Below are positions 26,366 through 36,292 of a stretch of 64,000 bases of DNA, one piece after another. Every line of letters starts with the position of its first letter. Within the stretch, counting starts at the first letter, position 1. The position numbers and the translations under genes are program-made. This DNA comes from Pyrinomonadaceae bacterium (GTDB lineage Bacteria > Acidobacteriota > Blastocatellia > Pyrinomonadales > Pyrinomonadaceae). The notes under the pieces were generated by a model. The model worked only from the letters and a program-made list of their open reading frames with translations. It did not search any database and was not told where the DNA came from. The stretch is from assembly GCA_019186825.1 (NCBI GenBank), contig JABARP010000012.1, positions 111,225-175,224 of the forward strand, given 5' to 3'.

Positions 26366-29232
26366 TTTCCGCAAGCGCAGGTGTATCCGTCGCTGACCGT
26401 TAGGTCGTCGATGAAATCGCCTTCGACGACGCGTGAATTCCCCGTATCCGTGCCTAGCCGCCAGCGAAGCTGCACACGCTCACCGGCCGCTGAAGCAGGA
26501 AGCGTTGCGTTGACGGTGACCCATTCCGGAAGCTCGTTGATGCCGCTGCGGCCTGACCATCCGAGGCGGCCGCCGAGCGGATTCATACAGCACGTATCGA
26601 TAACGCCGTCGTAACCTCCCGTCTCAAAGGTTCCGCCCGCGGCAAGAAAATCCGTCCATTCCGCGTCGCCGATCTTTATCTCGAGAACAGCACCGTCGTA
26701 GAGCCGATTCCTCAAAAAGGTTGTTTCGATATTGTAGTAATGCCGATAGGAAAGCTTTGCATTTCCGCCCGATACGAAGAACGTCGGCGAGATGAGAGTC
26801 GTTAAGCCTCGGCCGCTTGAATCAGGAAGATAAACGCTCTTTCGTCCGGAAGTTTGCTTCGCAAATGTGATCGCACTTCGACCACCGAGGTCGACAGATT
26901 CTCGCGACCAACGCGGCGGAAGCGCGGCGATCGGCGTTCGGTCAAAGTTCTCGTCAAAGATGACTCGCGGCGTCCCAACGCGAAGAGTCTTCAAGATAGC
27001 GACTCCGGTTGGCGCATTCGGGTAATTGATCTGAAAAATAAGCAGCAGATCGCCGCCGCAAGCAAAGTTCGGATCGACGGTGAATGTGAATTGACGCGTT
27101 ACCGGCGGCTGCCCCGGCGAAAGCGTCCCGAAATCAACCGGCACGCCCGCATTCGTCACGCCGCCTTCGTTAGCAAGCGTTACGGCGATCGGTCCGGCTG
27201 CGATATTTCCGGTGTTCTGCAGCGAGAGCGATGCAGTGATGTTATCGCCCGGATCGGGTACGGAATTCGTCCCGCAGCTTTCTGCATCGACGGAGAATCC
27301 TGCGTTCGTAAAGACCGGCGTAGGCTGCAATACGAAGTTGACCGTCTTGACCTCTCCATTGTCCACCGTTACGGCGGCGGCTCCGGGCAAATAGCCGCGG
27401 GCAGTGGAAGAGAGCTGTACCGAACTCGGCGGCAACGTAAGGTCACTGTATTCGCCCGCAGCATTCGTACCTCGCGAATACACACCGGTCGCGACGATCG
27501 CTCCCTTGATCGGCAGGCCGGTAACGGCATCGGTTACCGTGCCGTGAATGCTGCCTTTAGGCGGCGGAGTACATTCGGGAAAGCGGAATCTGCCGATACG
27601 TGTCAGCCACGTGAACTCGCTGAATTCCTGGCTCGCGAGCGTGTAGTATTCGCCTGTCGTCCAAAATGTACAGTCATCATTCGGATCGACGTTGATCGAG
27701 TTGTAATCGCCCCAACGGTAGCCGAACGCACGCTGTACGCCCGTGCCCTCTACCACGGAGGCTTCTGTACGGAACGCACCTACCGGCTCGACCGCAAGCC
27801 GCCCTGTGTAGCGGATCGCGGGCTGCTTATCGTCTCGAACATAGTTGTAGGCGACAGCGAGATTTCCCTGATTGTCCTGAGCCACACCGCCGATCCAACG
27901 TGAACTTGCCGCATCGCCGATCGTCGAGCTATCTCGAACGGCAAATGCGGCACCGCTCTTTGACAATTCGTGAACGCGAACACCGGCGCGATATTCGCCC
28001 GAGGTCGAAGTTCGCACCGTCTGATTCACGACGATTGACTGCCGGTCGCCGAGGTTTCGAAAAGCTGCGCGATAGTTGACGCGGTCGCTGTTCGAGTCGA
28101 GAAAGTCGCCTGGTGCGGGTTGGCGTATGTCGGCACGAAATTGCGGACTCGTCGGATCGAACGGAGCCACGGCGAGCGGACTTTCGGCACGCTCTGTGAA
28201 GGTTGACATCGATGGGTTTGAAAAATTCGCGTGAAAATCAAAAAGGCGAATTGCGTCAGCCGCATCGCCGTATTCATCCGCCGTATAGCTTACGAAAACA
28301 TTCGGTGTACCGGGTGGCGGTGGCGTTAACCCATCGAGGTCGGAAGGCAGCATATTACGGCGGCGTTCGGGAGTCTGCGACGGCATGTTGAAATAGATGA
28401 ATGTCGGGTCAGGTTCGCCCCGGAGCATCCGCCTTCGGTCGAATGCGAACATTCCAGCCCCGGAAAAGTCACTGCCGATGAACTCTTCATCCGACATATA
28501 GTAGCCGTCCGGCCATACCCCGAATTTCGCAAAATCGTTAAGCCGGTTGTTCGGCATCACAAATTCCCAAAGGTAGTACTCGCCGGTCGGATCGCCCGTC
28601 TTCGAGAGGGCGATAAGCTGCCGAAAAGGCGGAAAATTATTGCAGTATTGCGAGATCAGCCAACGGTCGGCGAGTTGGTCGTATTGGACGATCGCGAGAC
28701 CGTCATTCCGCGTCGAACAAGGCGTATTGAGCGGGGCAAAAAGGTCGCTGAGTTTGAACGGCGGCGTTTGCGGGACGCCGGCTTTGTCGAAGACGCGGCC
28801 GAGGGCATTCACAGTTTGGACGTAGTGACGCGGCCCGACATCGCCGTTCATATCAGGCGGCAAGATCACGAGGCCGTATGCGTTGATATTGTCGAAGTTC
28901 GACAGGCCGTCAAATGAAAGCAGCGGCTGCGGCATCGGCGAATCAAGAGTTCGAGCCGGTTGAGACGTAGTCGAACGCGCGGCCGGGCCCGACCTTGCCG
29001 GTGAGTTCCCGACGTTAAGCACCTCAAGCTTTGCCGGATGTGTTACCACCGAGGACGTGAGGCTCTTTACCGGCCGTGAAACGGCGCTTGCGACGGGCGA
29101 TCCGAAGATCGGGTTAGAAACAGGTCTTCGAGCCTTATCGGCCTCTGCGCTTGAAGTAGTGGCATGCCACATCCCCACAGCGGAAAGGATAATGATCAGC
29201 AGGATAGCCTGTGTCTTTATCGCAAGCTTCAT
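26362..29232 (-). CDS. large exported protein with carboxypeptidase-regulatory-like domain
   Basis: A 956-residue secreted protein. It starts with a signal peptide (MKLAIKTQAILLIIILSAVGMW). The first half is a repeat-poor region resembling sialidase-like secreted proteins (YVQTVNALGRVFDKAG, DRWLISQYCNN, YMSDEEFIGSDFSGAGMFAFDR). Around residue 560 lies a carboxypeptidase regulatory-like domain (GSIHGTVTDAVTGLPIKGAIVA), then a CARDB/FN3-like segment, and a C-terminal MAM- or lectin-like domain. The final region is rich in Cys and Trp. Likely an extracellular or outer-membrane protein; no catalytic motif identified. It may pair with the SurA-like gene 4 bases upstream. Confidence 0.78.
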   Translation of the reverse strand: MKLAIKTQAILLIIILSAVGMWHATTSSAEADKARRPVSNPIFGSPVASAVSRPVKSLTSSVVTHPAKLEVLNVGNSPARSGPAARSTTSQPARTLDSPMPQPLLSFDGLSNFDNINAYGLVILPPDMNGDVGPRHYVQTVNALGRVFDKAGVPQTPPFKLSDLFAPLNTPCSTRNDGLAIVQYDQLADRWLISQYCNNFPPFRQLIALSKTGDPTGEYYLWEFVMPNNRLNDFAKFGVWPDGYYMSDEEFIGSDFSGAGMFAFDRRRMLRGEPDPTFIYFNMPSQTPERRRNMLPSDLDGLTPPPPGTPNVFVSYTADEYGDAADAIRLFDFHANFSNPSMSTFTERAESPLAVAPFDPTSPQFRADIRQPAPGDFLDSNSDRVNYRAAFRNLGDRQSIVVNQTVRTSTSGEYRAGVRVHELSKSGAAFAVRDSSTIGDAASSRWIGGVAQDNQGNLAVAYNYVRDDKQPAIRYTGRLAVEPVGAFRTEASVVEGTGVQRAFGYRWGDYNSINVDPNDDCTFWTTGEYYTLASQEFSEFTWLTRIGRFRFPECTPPPKGSIHGTVTDAVTGLPIKGAIVATGVYSRGTNAAGEYSDLTLPPSSVQLSSTARGYLPGAAAVTVDNGEVKTVNFVLQPTPVFTNAGFSVDAESCGTNSVPDPGDNITASLSLQNTGNIAAGPIAVTLANEGGVTNAGVPVDFGTLSPGQPPVTRQFTFTVDPNFACGGDLLLIFQINYPNAPTGVAILKTLRVGTPRVIFDENFDRTPIAALPPRWSRESVDLGGRSAITFAKQTSGRKSVYLPDSSGRGLTTLISPTFFVSGGNAKLSYRHYYNIETTFLRNRLYDGAVLEIKIGDAEWTDFLAAGGTFETGGYDGVIDTCCMNPLGGRLGWSGRSGINELPEWVTVNATLPASAAGERVQLRWRLGTDTGNSRVVEGDFIDDLTVSDGYTCACGN

Positions 29233-29236
29233 TTTC

Positions 29237-29983
29237 CTATGGCTCGCTGAGGATCACGATCTCGGCCTGTCGCTTCCGATCGTCTAGAAAGCTTTCGATC
29301 CTCGCGGCAACCTTCTCCTCGACCAGCAAGCTGTGGATCGAATTTCGTTGAGTTTCGAGCGACGGGATAACGACGCCCGGTTGGCGCCGTCGAAACTCCG
29401 GCACGAACGTGTCGTTATAGTATTTCAGGACCTCGTCCGGGTTTACTACAACGAATGCACGAAAGCGGAAGTCGACGAACTTATCTATCGCGACGCGTTT
29501 TGTGATGAGGTCGACAAAATCATCGTCTCTGACCGATGAAAAACCTACCGCCCGCAAACGCTCTTCAAAGGCTGCTGTTGATGGAAATCTGGCAACGATC
29601 GAGCGAATTGCCTCCTGTATCTCCTCATCCGTCGGAGTTGTTCGTGGTAGCCTAAGTGCTTCCAATGCAAAGAGTTGCTGGTTTACTAGCGACTCGAGGG
29701 CGTTATTCAGGTCTTCTTTTGAAGGATTGACGATCGAGGAGCGAGGTTGAAGGGCAAGCTGCCAAAGGATCTCTGAATACAGGATAACCTCGGTCCTGAC
29801 ACCATCTGAGACCGTCGCGATCGTCTTATCGACAACGGTTTGGGCATTAATTCCGGCAACGGCCGCAAGGATGAGCGCAACCGGCGCCGAATACCGCAAA
29901 AGTGACCGAAAAAACGCCGTGAAATGGGTCATTTGACCTACATTTTCGGTCGAAAACAGCCGAGTGTCAACGTAATTTGCCAA
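29237..29983 (-). CDS. exported SurA-N-like protein lacking a PPIase domain
   Basis: A 231- or 248-residue exported protein. A hydrophobic signal segment (LLRYSAPVALILAAVAGINAQ) follows a start at MTHFTAFF (29932) or at the first ATG (29983). The mature part resembles the N-terminal chaperone region of SurA-type isomerases (VDKTIATVSDGVRTEVILYSEILWQLALQ ... LESLVNQQLFALEA) and ends with a helix-rich tail (QRNSIHSLLVEEKVAARIESFLDDRKRQAEIVIL). No parvulin domain is present. It probably acts as a periplasmic chaperone for outer-membrane or secreted clients, such as the large protein just downstream. Confidence 0.68.
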   Translation of the reverse strand: MANYVDTRLFSTENVGQMTHFTAFFRSLLRYSAPVALILAAVAGINAQTVVDKTIATVSDGVRTEVILYSEILWQLALQPRSSIVNPSKEDLNNALESLVNQQLFALEALRLPRTTPTDEEIQEAIRSIVARFPSTAAFEERLRAVGFSSVRDDDFVDLITKRVAIDKFVDFRFRAFVVVNPDEVLKYYNDTFVPEFRRRQPGVVIPSLETQRNSIHSLLVEEKVAARIESFLDDRKRQAEIVILSEP

Positions 29984-30118
29984 GGTGCAAAAAGGTTGAC
30001 AAAAGTGTTTAAATCCCTTTTAATAGAAAGGTGCAGATTCTTGGCGGCTCCGCCAAAGTAGGCACCGATTCAACCTGGATTTCCGCTGACGTTCCCCGCC
30101 AGCCGCCCGACTTTACAC

Positions 30119-31750
30119 ATGCTTGCAGCTCAACGGCCGAAGAGATCTTCGAAGCCGGCGAATCCAACACTATCCGCGGTAGAGGCGGACGACCTGCGGT
30201 TTATCGCAGATCTTGGCCGCAGCCTTTTGCTCACGGTACATCCGAAGAAGGTTGCGCAGCGGGTCGTTGATGCGATCTGCGAGGGTACGGGTGCGTCAGG
30301 GTGTGTGTTTGCTGCGGAACTGCCGAATATCGGGTTGATCGCAAGCTCTTCGGACGAATCAACGCATCTCGAACGGCGGCGGTTTGAATCCTGGATGTCG
30401 CTGCTTCCGCCACAGGTCGGCTATACGGAGAAGCGGCCGTCGGAATTTATGCTCTCCGGCACGGCGTCGAGTGTTGAATACGTTTCGCCGCTACGGATCG
30501 AGGGCGACATACGTGGTGCGATCATCACGGCATTTGCCGACGGAGCAGATCTAACAGAATCGCGTACACGGTTGCTAGACGCGATAACGCAGGTTGCCGC
30601 AATGAGCGTCAATCTTTCCGCACACTACGAATCAACGATCAACAGCTCGATAAACCAGGCCCGGCAAGAGCATCGCAAATTCACTGAAGCTGTCCTGGAC
30701 GCACTTCCCGTCTCGCTCTACGTTGTCGATCAGGATTACAAGATCGTTACGTGGAATCACCATCGGGAGATCGGCGACCAAGGGATCCCTCGCGATGCCG
30801 CGGTCGGACGCGATATATTCGCCGTCCTCGCAAAGTATCCGGAAGACAGGTTGAAGCGGGAATTTGAGCGGGCCTTCAATACAGGCAAGATCGAGAGGAT
30901 CGAACAGCAGACAATTGATGATGACGGAGCGACGCGGCACTGGATGGTGAGCAAGATCCCGATGCGGAACGCCGAATCAGGCGAGATCACGCACGTCATC
31001 ACCGTCGGCGAAGACGTGACGGTCCGCGTGGAAGCGATGAATGCTGTCAACCGCGCGGAGAAGCTTGCAGCGGTCGGGCGGCTTGCTGCTGGCGTTGTTC
31101 ACGAGATCAACAATCCGCTTGCGACCGTCGCGGCCTGCGCAGAAGCGTTAGAACAGCGCGTTGCGGACGGAGATTTTGGCGACGGTAACGCTGCGGATGA
31201 CCTGCGTGAGTACCTAGGCTTGATAAAGAGCGAAACATTCCGCTGTAAGACGATCACGACTGGATTACTCGATTTCAGCCGCGTCCGTACGGGCGAACGA
31301 GAAGAAATGGATGTCGTAGATATCGTCCGGTCGGCCGCAAACCTGATCTCACACCAGAAGCGCGGCAACTCGATCGACATCGTAGTTCAAGCGGCTGACG
31401 ATATTGAAAAGATCCAGGGCGACGGCGGTCAGATCCAGCAGGCAGTGATCGCTCTCGCAACCAACGCCATCGATGCAATGCCGAATGGCGGCAAACTAAA
31501 GTTCTGTGTGCGTCAAGACCCCCGGCGCGTGATCATAGAAGTTTCCGATACCGGTATCGGAATCCCAACCGAAGACCTTCCACGCATATTCGAGCCCTTC
31601 TTTACGACCAAAGAGGTCGGCAAAGGCACAGGGCTCGGCCTCGCAGTCTGTTATGGAATCGTGTCAGAACACTCGGGTCGCATAGGCGTCCGATCATCAC
31701 TCGGAAAGGGTACGACCTTTACCATCAGCCTCCCCTTGAGGCTCCCATAG
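30119..31750 (+). CDS. cytoplasmic PAS sensor histidine kinase (NtrB-like)
   Basis: A 543-residue soluble kinase. Residues about 25-175 look like a GAF domain, about 190-310 a PAS domain ([24 protein letters not shown]). The HisKA H-box is [16 protein letters not shown]. The ATPase domain has the N-box [16 protein letters not shown]1 [10 protein letters not shown]-box [25 protein letters not shown]. No membrane helix is visible, so it should sense an internal signal. The sigma-54 response regulator gene starts 3 bases later, forming a two-component pair. Confidence 0.92.
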   Translation: MLAAQRPKRSSKPANPTLSAVEADDLRFIADLGRSLLLTVHPKKVAQRVVDAICEGTGASGCVFAAELPNIGLIASSSDESTHLERRRFESWMSLLPPQVGYTEKRPSEFMLSGTASSVEYVSPLRIEGDIRGAIITAFADGADLTESRTRLLDAITQVAAMSVNLSAHYESTINSSINQARQEHRKFTEAVLDALPVSLYVVDQDYKIVTWNHHREIGDQGIPRDAAVGRDIFAVLAKYPEDRLKREFERAFNTGKIERIEQQTIDDDGATRHWMVSKIPMRNAESGEITHVITVGEDVTVRVEAMNAVNRAEKLAAVGRLAAGVVHEINNPLATVAACAEALEQRVADGDFGDGNAADDLREYLGLIKSETFRCKTITTGLLDFSRVRTGEREEMDVVDIVRSAANLISHQKRGNSIDIVVQAADDIEKIQGDGGQIQQAVIALATNAIDAMPNGGKLKFCVRQDPRRVIIEVSDTGIGIPTEDLPRIFEPFFTTKEVGKGTGLGLAVCYGIVSEHSGRIGVRSSLGKGTTFTISLPLRLP

Positions 31751-31753
31751 CAA

Positions 31754-33145
31754 ATGCCCAAACTATTAGTCGTTGACGACGAGAAAAATCTAAGACTTGT
31801 CGTCCAAAAAGAAATGGCCAGGCAGGGCCACGAGGTCGAGATCGCCGAAGACGGCGAGGCCGCGTGGACGTTGATCGAGGAAGAGGACTTTGATGTCATT
31901 CTTTGCGACATCAATATGCCTCGGCTTGATGGTGTAAGCCTCTTGCGTAGAACGCGGGAACTTTGTCAGAACCCGCCTGAGGTGATAATGCTGACCGGGC
32001 AGGCAACGGTCGAGACGGCGATCGAGGCCATGAAGCTCGGTGCCTACGATTATTTAACGAAACCTTACCGCATCGGCGAGCTTGGGGCCCTCGTCGAAGC
32101 CGCGGCCGAAAAGCAGCAGTTAAAACTCGACAATCAGAGGCTCCGGGCGCAGATCGCGCGTTCAAGCCGTTCGCTTCCCGAGATCGTCGCCGACTCACCG
32201 CAAATGAAAGAAGCTCTCCGGCTCGTCCAACGGGTTGCGCCAAGCGATACATCCGTCTTGATCACGGGTGAATCAGGCGTTGGAAAGGAGCTAATAGCGC
32301 AAGCGATCCATCGGTTGAGCGATAGGGCTGACAGGCCATTTATAGACCTCAACTGTGCTGCACTGCAGGATACGCTTCTTGAGAGCGAACTCTTTGGCCA
32401 CGAAGCCGGAGCATTCTCCGGAGCGCGGTCGCGCAAGCTCGGACTCTTCGAGATCGCCGATGGCGGCACGCTCTTCCTCGACGAAATAATGGAGATGCCG
32501 ATGCCGCTGCAGTCAAAGCTGCTGCGTGCCCTCGAAACGCGCTCGTTCTTCCGCGTCGGCGGCGTAAAGAAAGTTAGCGTGAATGTTCGGCTGATCGCAG
32601 CAACGAATCGTGATAAGAATGATGCGATCGGCGACGGCTCATTCCGCGCTGATCTGATGTATAGGATCAACAGCTTCGAGATCAACATCGCACCGCTACG
32701 CGAACGCCGCGAAGACATCGAGCCGCTTTCACGCTATCTCCTTGCCAAACTCGCCGGGCCGAATGCACCCCGCCTTAGCGATGCTGCTCTCGACGCACTT
32801 CATTCTTTTGATTGGTCAGGAAATGTCCGCCAGCTTCGCAACTGCCTCGAGCGTGCCGTTCTACTCGCGGATAACGGAATCATTACACCACGCGAACTGC
32901 CGCCCGAGATCGCATTTCGAGATTCGCGTCCTGCAGTTTCAGTAAGCTATCAGCCGCCGCGTGCGAATAGCGCCTCCTCTTTCCAGAATGTGACCCCAAC
33001 GAATCTGCGCGACGTTGAGCGGCAGCAGATCATCGGGGCCCTTGAGAAGACCGGCTGGCATCGGGGCAAGACCGCTGAGCTTCTTGGTATCTCGCCCTCG
33101 ACCCTCTACCGCCGCCTTCGCGAATACGGATTGGAATCGCGCTAA
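31754..33145 (+). CDS. sigma-54-dependent response regulator (NtrC/AtoC-like) with GAFSGA loop
   Basis: A 463-residue activator. The receiver domain has the phosphoacceptor Asp52 (ILCDINMPRLDG) and Lys in LTKPY. The AAA+ domain has Walker A TGESGVGK (172-179) and Walker B GGTLFLDE. The sigma-54 contact loop is GAFSGA (219-224) rather than GAFTGA; Thr to Ser is conservative but that Thr is the contact residue. A Fis-type helix-turn-helix ends the protein (RGKTAELLGISPSTLYRRLREYGL). It is the cognate regulator of the kinase 3 bases upstream. Target promoters are unknown. Confidence 0.94.
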   Translation: MPKLLVVDDEKNLRLVVQKEMARQGHEVEIAEDGEAAWTLIEEEDFDVILCDINMPRLDGVSLLRRTRELCQNPPEVIMLTGQATVETAIEAMKLGAYDYLTKPYRIGELGALVEAAAEKQQLKLDNQRLRAQIARSSRSLPEIVADSPQMKEALRLVQRVAPSDTSVLITGESGVGKELIAQAIHRLSDRADRPFIDLNCAALQDTLLESELFGHEAGAFSGARSRKLGLFEIADGGTLFLDEIMEMPMPLQSKLLRALETRSFFRVGGVKKVSVNVRLIAATNRDKNDAIGDGSFRADLMYRINSFEINIAPLRERREDIEPLSRYLLAKLAGPNAPRLSDAALDALHSFDWSGNVRQLRNCLERAVLLADNGIITPRELPPEIAFRDSRPAVSVSYQPPRANSASSFQNVTPTNLRDVERQQIIGALEKTGWHRGKTAELLGISPSTLYRRLREYGLESR

Positions 33146-34362
33146 TTCTTTTCACGAATAACGTACTTGTTGACATAGTCGCGTAGTTTGTCTCGATGCT
33201 CGCGAAGATACTTCGGATGGTCCTTGGCGATCCCCGCGTCTGAAGCTGTCAAAAGGATATATGCTTCAAGCAGGCCCTCGGAATCGAGCCGTTCAAGGAT
33301 CGCGATCTGCGGATCCATTTTCTTCTTGTCTTTTGCTAGACCTTTTGCTGATTGAATGACTCCACGCAGCGCGTCCAACTCGCCTTTTAGCGACCTTCGA
33401 TAGACAGTTTCGCCTGGATATTCCTTTGCAAACTTCTCGTTACGCCACTTTTCAAGCTCTGCCGGATAAGAGATCCATGCAAGTTGGGAATTATTGTCTT
33501 TCCCGCCCAACATCAGATTTAACGAGATCTCCGAATGCATTTTGCCATCTGCTCCGACTGTCACCTTCGGTATATCGATCCGTGGATGCCCAAGATCGGC
33601 TCCTACTGCTTTAGCCCATTGGATCAATCCGCTAAGGGCGAGCCGATTGTAGGGTTCCGTTATCCATGCCTCGACATAACGGCTGCGGGCCTCGGCATAC
33701 TTTTTCTGTTTCATCAACGGTGTCGCAGAATATCGATAGCCGGTCTCTCGGTACGGATTTAGAGCGATCGCTTTTTGATAGTACTCTTCAGCTTTATTCA
33801 GATCGCCCAACGACATATATGCATCCCCCGAATACAGCGTCGCCAAATAGTTGGTCGGGTCGTATCTTAGGGTTTCGGCGTAATAAGACAGGGCCTCGTC
33901 CATCTTTCCCATCGAAAAAGCCCTTTCCGCGCTTTCCATTGCAGCATTCGCTTTTGGATTTGTCGCGTACTGGGGGTCGGCACCACCATCAGCGGGTATC
34001 CCCTCGATCAGCCCCTGTACAAGCTGGCTGTTGTCGCCGGCAGCCTTCGCCGCGACAAACGCTTTCCTTGCCCTTGCCCTATAAGCGCGTCCTTCCTCAG
34101 GCGTCAATGCGACGTGAGCTGTAGCAAGCAAGGCAAAACCGAGCCAGAGCTGGACCTGCGCATCGTTCGGCGTTGCGGCGGCGACCTTCTCAAGAGGAGC
34201 ACGAGCATCAATATAATTTGTTTGGGCGACCAAAGCTGCAGCTCGCGCGCGCAACTCCTTGATGTCTTCCGTTTGGCCATGGATCGGGAATGTAATAGCC
34301 GCGGCGATAAGCATCGCTACGCAGGAAAGTCGAAAACGACGTACCAGGGATGAGGTTTTCAT
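33142..34362 (-). CDS. exported TPR-repeat protein
   Basis: A 406-residue exported protein. The start at 34362 was chosen because it is preceded by a strong ribosome site (AAAGGAG) and begins a signal peptide (MKTSSLVRRFRLSCVAMLIAAAITFPIHGQ). TPR units are clear, for example LATLYSGDAYMSLGDLNKAEEYYQKAIALNPYRETG. The C-terminal third is charged and helical without a known domain. It overlaps the end of the response regulator gene by 4 bases, tail to tail. Confidence 0.82.
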   Translation of the reverse strand: MKTSSLVRRFRLSCVAMLIAAAITFPIHGQTEDIKELRARAAALVAQTNYIDARAPLEKVAAATPNDAQVQLWLGFALLATAHVALTPEEGRAYRARARKAFVAAKAAGDNSQLVQGLIEGIPADGGADPQYATNPKANAAMESAERAFSMGKMDEALSYYAETLRYDPTNYLATLYSGDAYMSLGDLNKAEEYYQKAIALNPYRETGYRYSATPLMKQKKYAEARSRYVEAWITEPYNRLALSGLIQWAKAVGADLGHPRIDIPKVTVGADGKMHSEISLNLMLGGKDNNSQLAWISYPAELEKWRNEKFAKEYPGETVYRRSLKGELDALRGVIQSAKGLAKDKKKMDPQIAILERLDSEGLLEAYILLTASDAGIAKDHPKYLREHRDKLRDYVNKYVIREKN

Positions 34363-34543
34363 AATTTGTCTCCTTTTGACGTGCGATAGGATTGAATTCT
34401 TTTCATACAACTGCTCTGATGCCAAGGGCAGGCGTTTGGTTTCACAGCGTACGAAAATGTGTTGCTTTTCCCGAGTCGATATTAACACGTCCCGGCAAAC
34501 GAGGAGTTCTGCAAAGAATTGCGGACGTGAACCCGGCGAGAGC

Positions 34544-34861
34544 TTATGTCTCTACGGCATTCTCCAGGGCTTTAACGAAAGGATCGGACCGATCGATCCG
34601 ATAGTAAACCTTTTTCCCGCTCTTTATGCGCTCGACGAGATCAGCGTTGAGAAGGACCTTCAGGTGCTGTGAGGCGAGGGATTCTGAAATGCCGACGGCG
34701 GCTGCAAGCTGGCTGACAATGACGTTGTCGTGTTTTAGCAAGGCACGAAAGATCAGACATCTGTTCGGCTCGCCGAGGGCATCGAACGCCGCCGCCATTC
34801 GGCGAACGTCCATACCCTTGACATACTTTTCGAGCTTCTTATGCTCTTTTGGCGTGAGCAT
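34544..34861 (-). CDS. ArsR-family winged-helix transcriptional regulator
   Basis: A 105-residue ArsR/SmtB-type regulator: AAAFDALGEPNRCLIFRALLKHDNVIVSQLAAAVGISESLASQHLKVLLNADLVERIKSGKKVYYRI in consecutive helices is the standard winged helix. No clear metal-binding cysteine pair (CxC) is seen; only one Cys (in PNRCLIF), so it may not be a metal sensor. Its ATG overlaps the stop of the upstream flavin reductase by one base (TAATG), so both are one operon and the regulator may respond to redox or to a substrate of the reductase. Confidence 0.9.
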   Translation of the reverse strand: MLTPKEHKKLEKYVKGMDVRRMAAAFDALGEPNRCLIFRALLKHDNVIVSQLAAAVGISESLASQHLKVLLNADLVERIKSGKKVYYRIDRSDPFVKALENAVET

Positions 34862-35550
34862 TAAACTGCGTCGTATCCGGGGAAATAATCGAACTTGGAA
34901 TGAGCTTCGTCGATCCCCATTTCCTTGAATTTTGCCTCGAAAGCCTCGACCATCGGTTCCGGCCCCGAAACAAAATAGATCGGGTCGTTGAGCTTTTCGC
35001 CCGCCGCCCTGAGAGCTGCCTCGTCGATCAAGTTGCCGCCGATGAAATGGGTGATATTGAAGCCGGGATGTTTACGGCCGAAGGATTCCAGTTCGTCCTT
35101 GAACGGTATCGTGCTTTCGTCGCGGTTTGCGTACAGCAGCTCGGCGCGTATCCCTTTACCTTCGTGATCGAGGTGCTTCAAGATCGAAAGGAACGGTGTG
35201 ATCCCGATGCCGCCGACAACAAAGACGTAGTCCCGCGAAAGATCGTCGACCGTAAAATCGCCTTCCGGCAGATCGGCTTCGATCGTATCGCCGGCGTTCA
35301 TTGACATCAAATTCTGCTTAAAGGAACTGCTATATTCGCGGTTGATGCGCGTCGTCAAATGTATCTCGCCCTCGTGCGGCGCACTCGAGATCGTGAACCA
35401 ACGCTCATCGCCGCGTTGATCGGCGTCCTTGTGCGGCAGAGTGTAATGAATGAACTGTCCGGGCAGCCACGAAACAGGCTGATCAGAGGTGAAGACAAAA
35501 TTCATAATGTCGCCTACGGCCGGAGTTTTCTCTTTGAATCTTAGTTGCAT
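34861..35550 (-). CDS. ferredoxin-NADP reductase-like FAD oxidoreductase
   Basis: A 229-residue flavoprotein of the FNR family. FAD-binding cues are LPGQFIHYTLP and RWFTISSAPHEG (RxYS-type), the NAD(P)-binding cues VFVVGGIGITPFLSILKHL, LLYANRDESTIPF and YFVSGPEPMVEAFEAKF. No [2Fe-2S] domain is fused, so electrons go to a separate partner. The start at MQLRFKEK was preferred to an ATG six codons upstream. It heads a two-gene operon with an ArsR-family regulator and has a consensus promoter just upstream. Confidence 0.88.
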   Translation of the reverse strand: MQLRFKEKTPAVGDIMNFVFTSDQPVSWLPGQFIHYTLPHKDADQRGDERWFTISSAPHEGEIHLTTRINREYSSSFKQNLMSMNAGDTIEADLPEGDFTVDDLSRDYVFVVGGIGITPFLSILKHLDHEGKGIRAELLYANRDESTIPFKDELESFGRKHPGFNITHFIGGNLIDEAALRAAGEKLNDPIYFVSGPEPMVEAFEAKFKEMGIDEAHSKFDYFPGYDAV

Positions 35551-35576
35551 ACTTAAACACCTATTCAACCATTAAA

Positions 35577-35605
35577 AGCATAGCTCTCGGTATTTTTCTT
35601 GTCAA
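35577..35605 (-). promoter_or_regulatory. consensus sigma-70-type promoter of the reductase-arsR operon
   Basis: Reading leftwards on the minus strand: TTGACA (35605-35600), a 17-base spacer, then TATGCT (35582-35577). The -35 box is perfect and the -10 box differs at two positions. The -10 ends 26 bases before the reductase ATG. This is the clearest housekeeping promoter seen in the window. Confidence 0.75.
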
Positions 35606-35632
35606 CAGCCAGACTTTGCGGGAACAGTGCAG

Positions 35633-36244
35633 CTATGTCGCGAGCACAAACAGGAACCGACGCTCACTGTTCGGCAACAGGATCTCGTCGAACGTTCGAT
35701 GTGCGGCGTTTAGGCCATCTCGGAGCATCGGACCGCCAAAAAGCAGTAACTGCTTCCCGGCGAATCGCCGTAAGAGGCGAGGCAGCTTTTCGGAGAATTT
35801 ATCGAGAGCTCGGCAAGTAACATAGTCGCCCTCGAGGTCTCTAACCTCTTCGAACTGTTTGTTTATCACAACCACACGGTCCGATAGACCGAGTTTGCCG
35901 GCTGCATCCACAAGAAAATCGGCCTTCTTTACTTTTGATTCGATCAGAATGGCGGAAAGGTCGGGCCTTACGATCAGGCACGGGAAGGACGGAAAACCGC
36001 CGCCAGGACCAACATCGATGAACTTTGCACCTATCGGTAGGAATTTCAGGATCGCAAGCGACTCGAGCGTATGCCGCTCGGCGAATTCCTCTGCCGAGAC
36101 CGGCCCCGTAAGATGCAGCAACGGATTTGCCTCCATTACAAGGTCGTAGTGGGCGGCAAGCTTTTCGATGGCCTCAGGCTCGACCTTGTGCCCAAGCTGA
36201 TCGGCCATTCGGCCCAAAATATGCTCGAACGTTTCATTTCCCAT
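35633..36244 (-). CDS. rsmG: 16S rRNA (guanine-527-N7)-methyltransferase RsmG
   Basis: A 203-residue methyltransferase acting on the 530 loop of 16S rRNA (loss in other bacteria gives low-level streptomycin resistance). Family features are HYDLVMEANPLLHLTGPVSAEEFAERHTLESL (NLTxI-like stretch), the SAM motif FIDVGPGGGFPSFPCLIVRP, LIESKVKKADFL and DYVTCRALDKFSEKLPRLL. The start at MGNETFEHIL fits the family; the longer reading runs into the tRNA remnant. It is the last chromosomal gene before the integrated element. Confidence 0.92.
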   Translation of the reverse strand: MGNETFEHILGRMADQLGHKVEPEAIEKLAAHYDLVMEANPLLHLTGPVSAEEFAERHTLESLAILKFLPIGAKFIDVGPGGGFPSFPCLIVRPDLSAILIESKVKKADFLVDAAGKLGLSDRVVVINKQFEEVRDLEGDYVTCRALDKFSEKLPRLLRRFAGKQLLLFGGPMLRDGLNAAHRTFDEILLPNSERRFLFVLAT

Positions 36245-36292
36245 CCGATCACTATCGAACTGTAAGGTCGCGATTATTGCGAAGATGAAATT

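Noticed and set aside
30031..30270. 79-codon frame before the histidine kinase
   Set aside because: It overlaps the kinase start in another frame, and the kinase ATG at 30119 with its GAF-like region is well supported.
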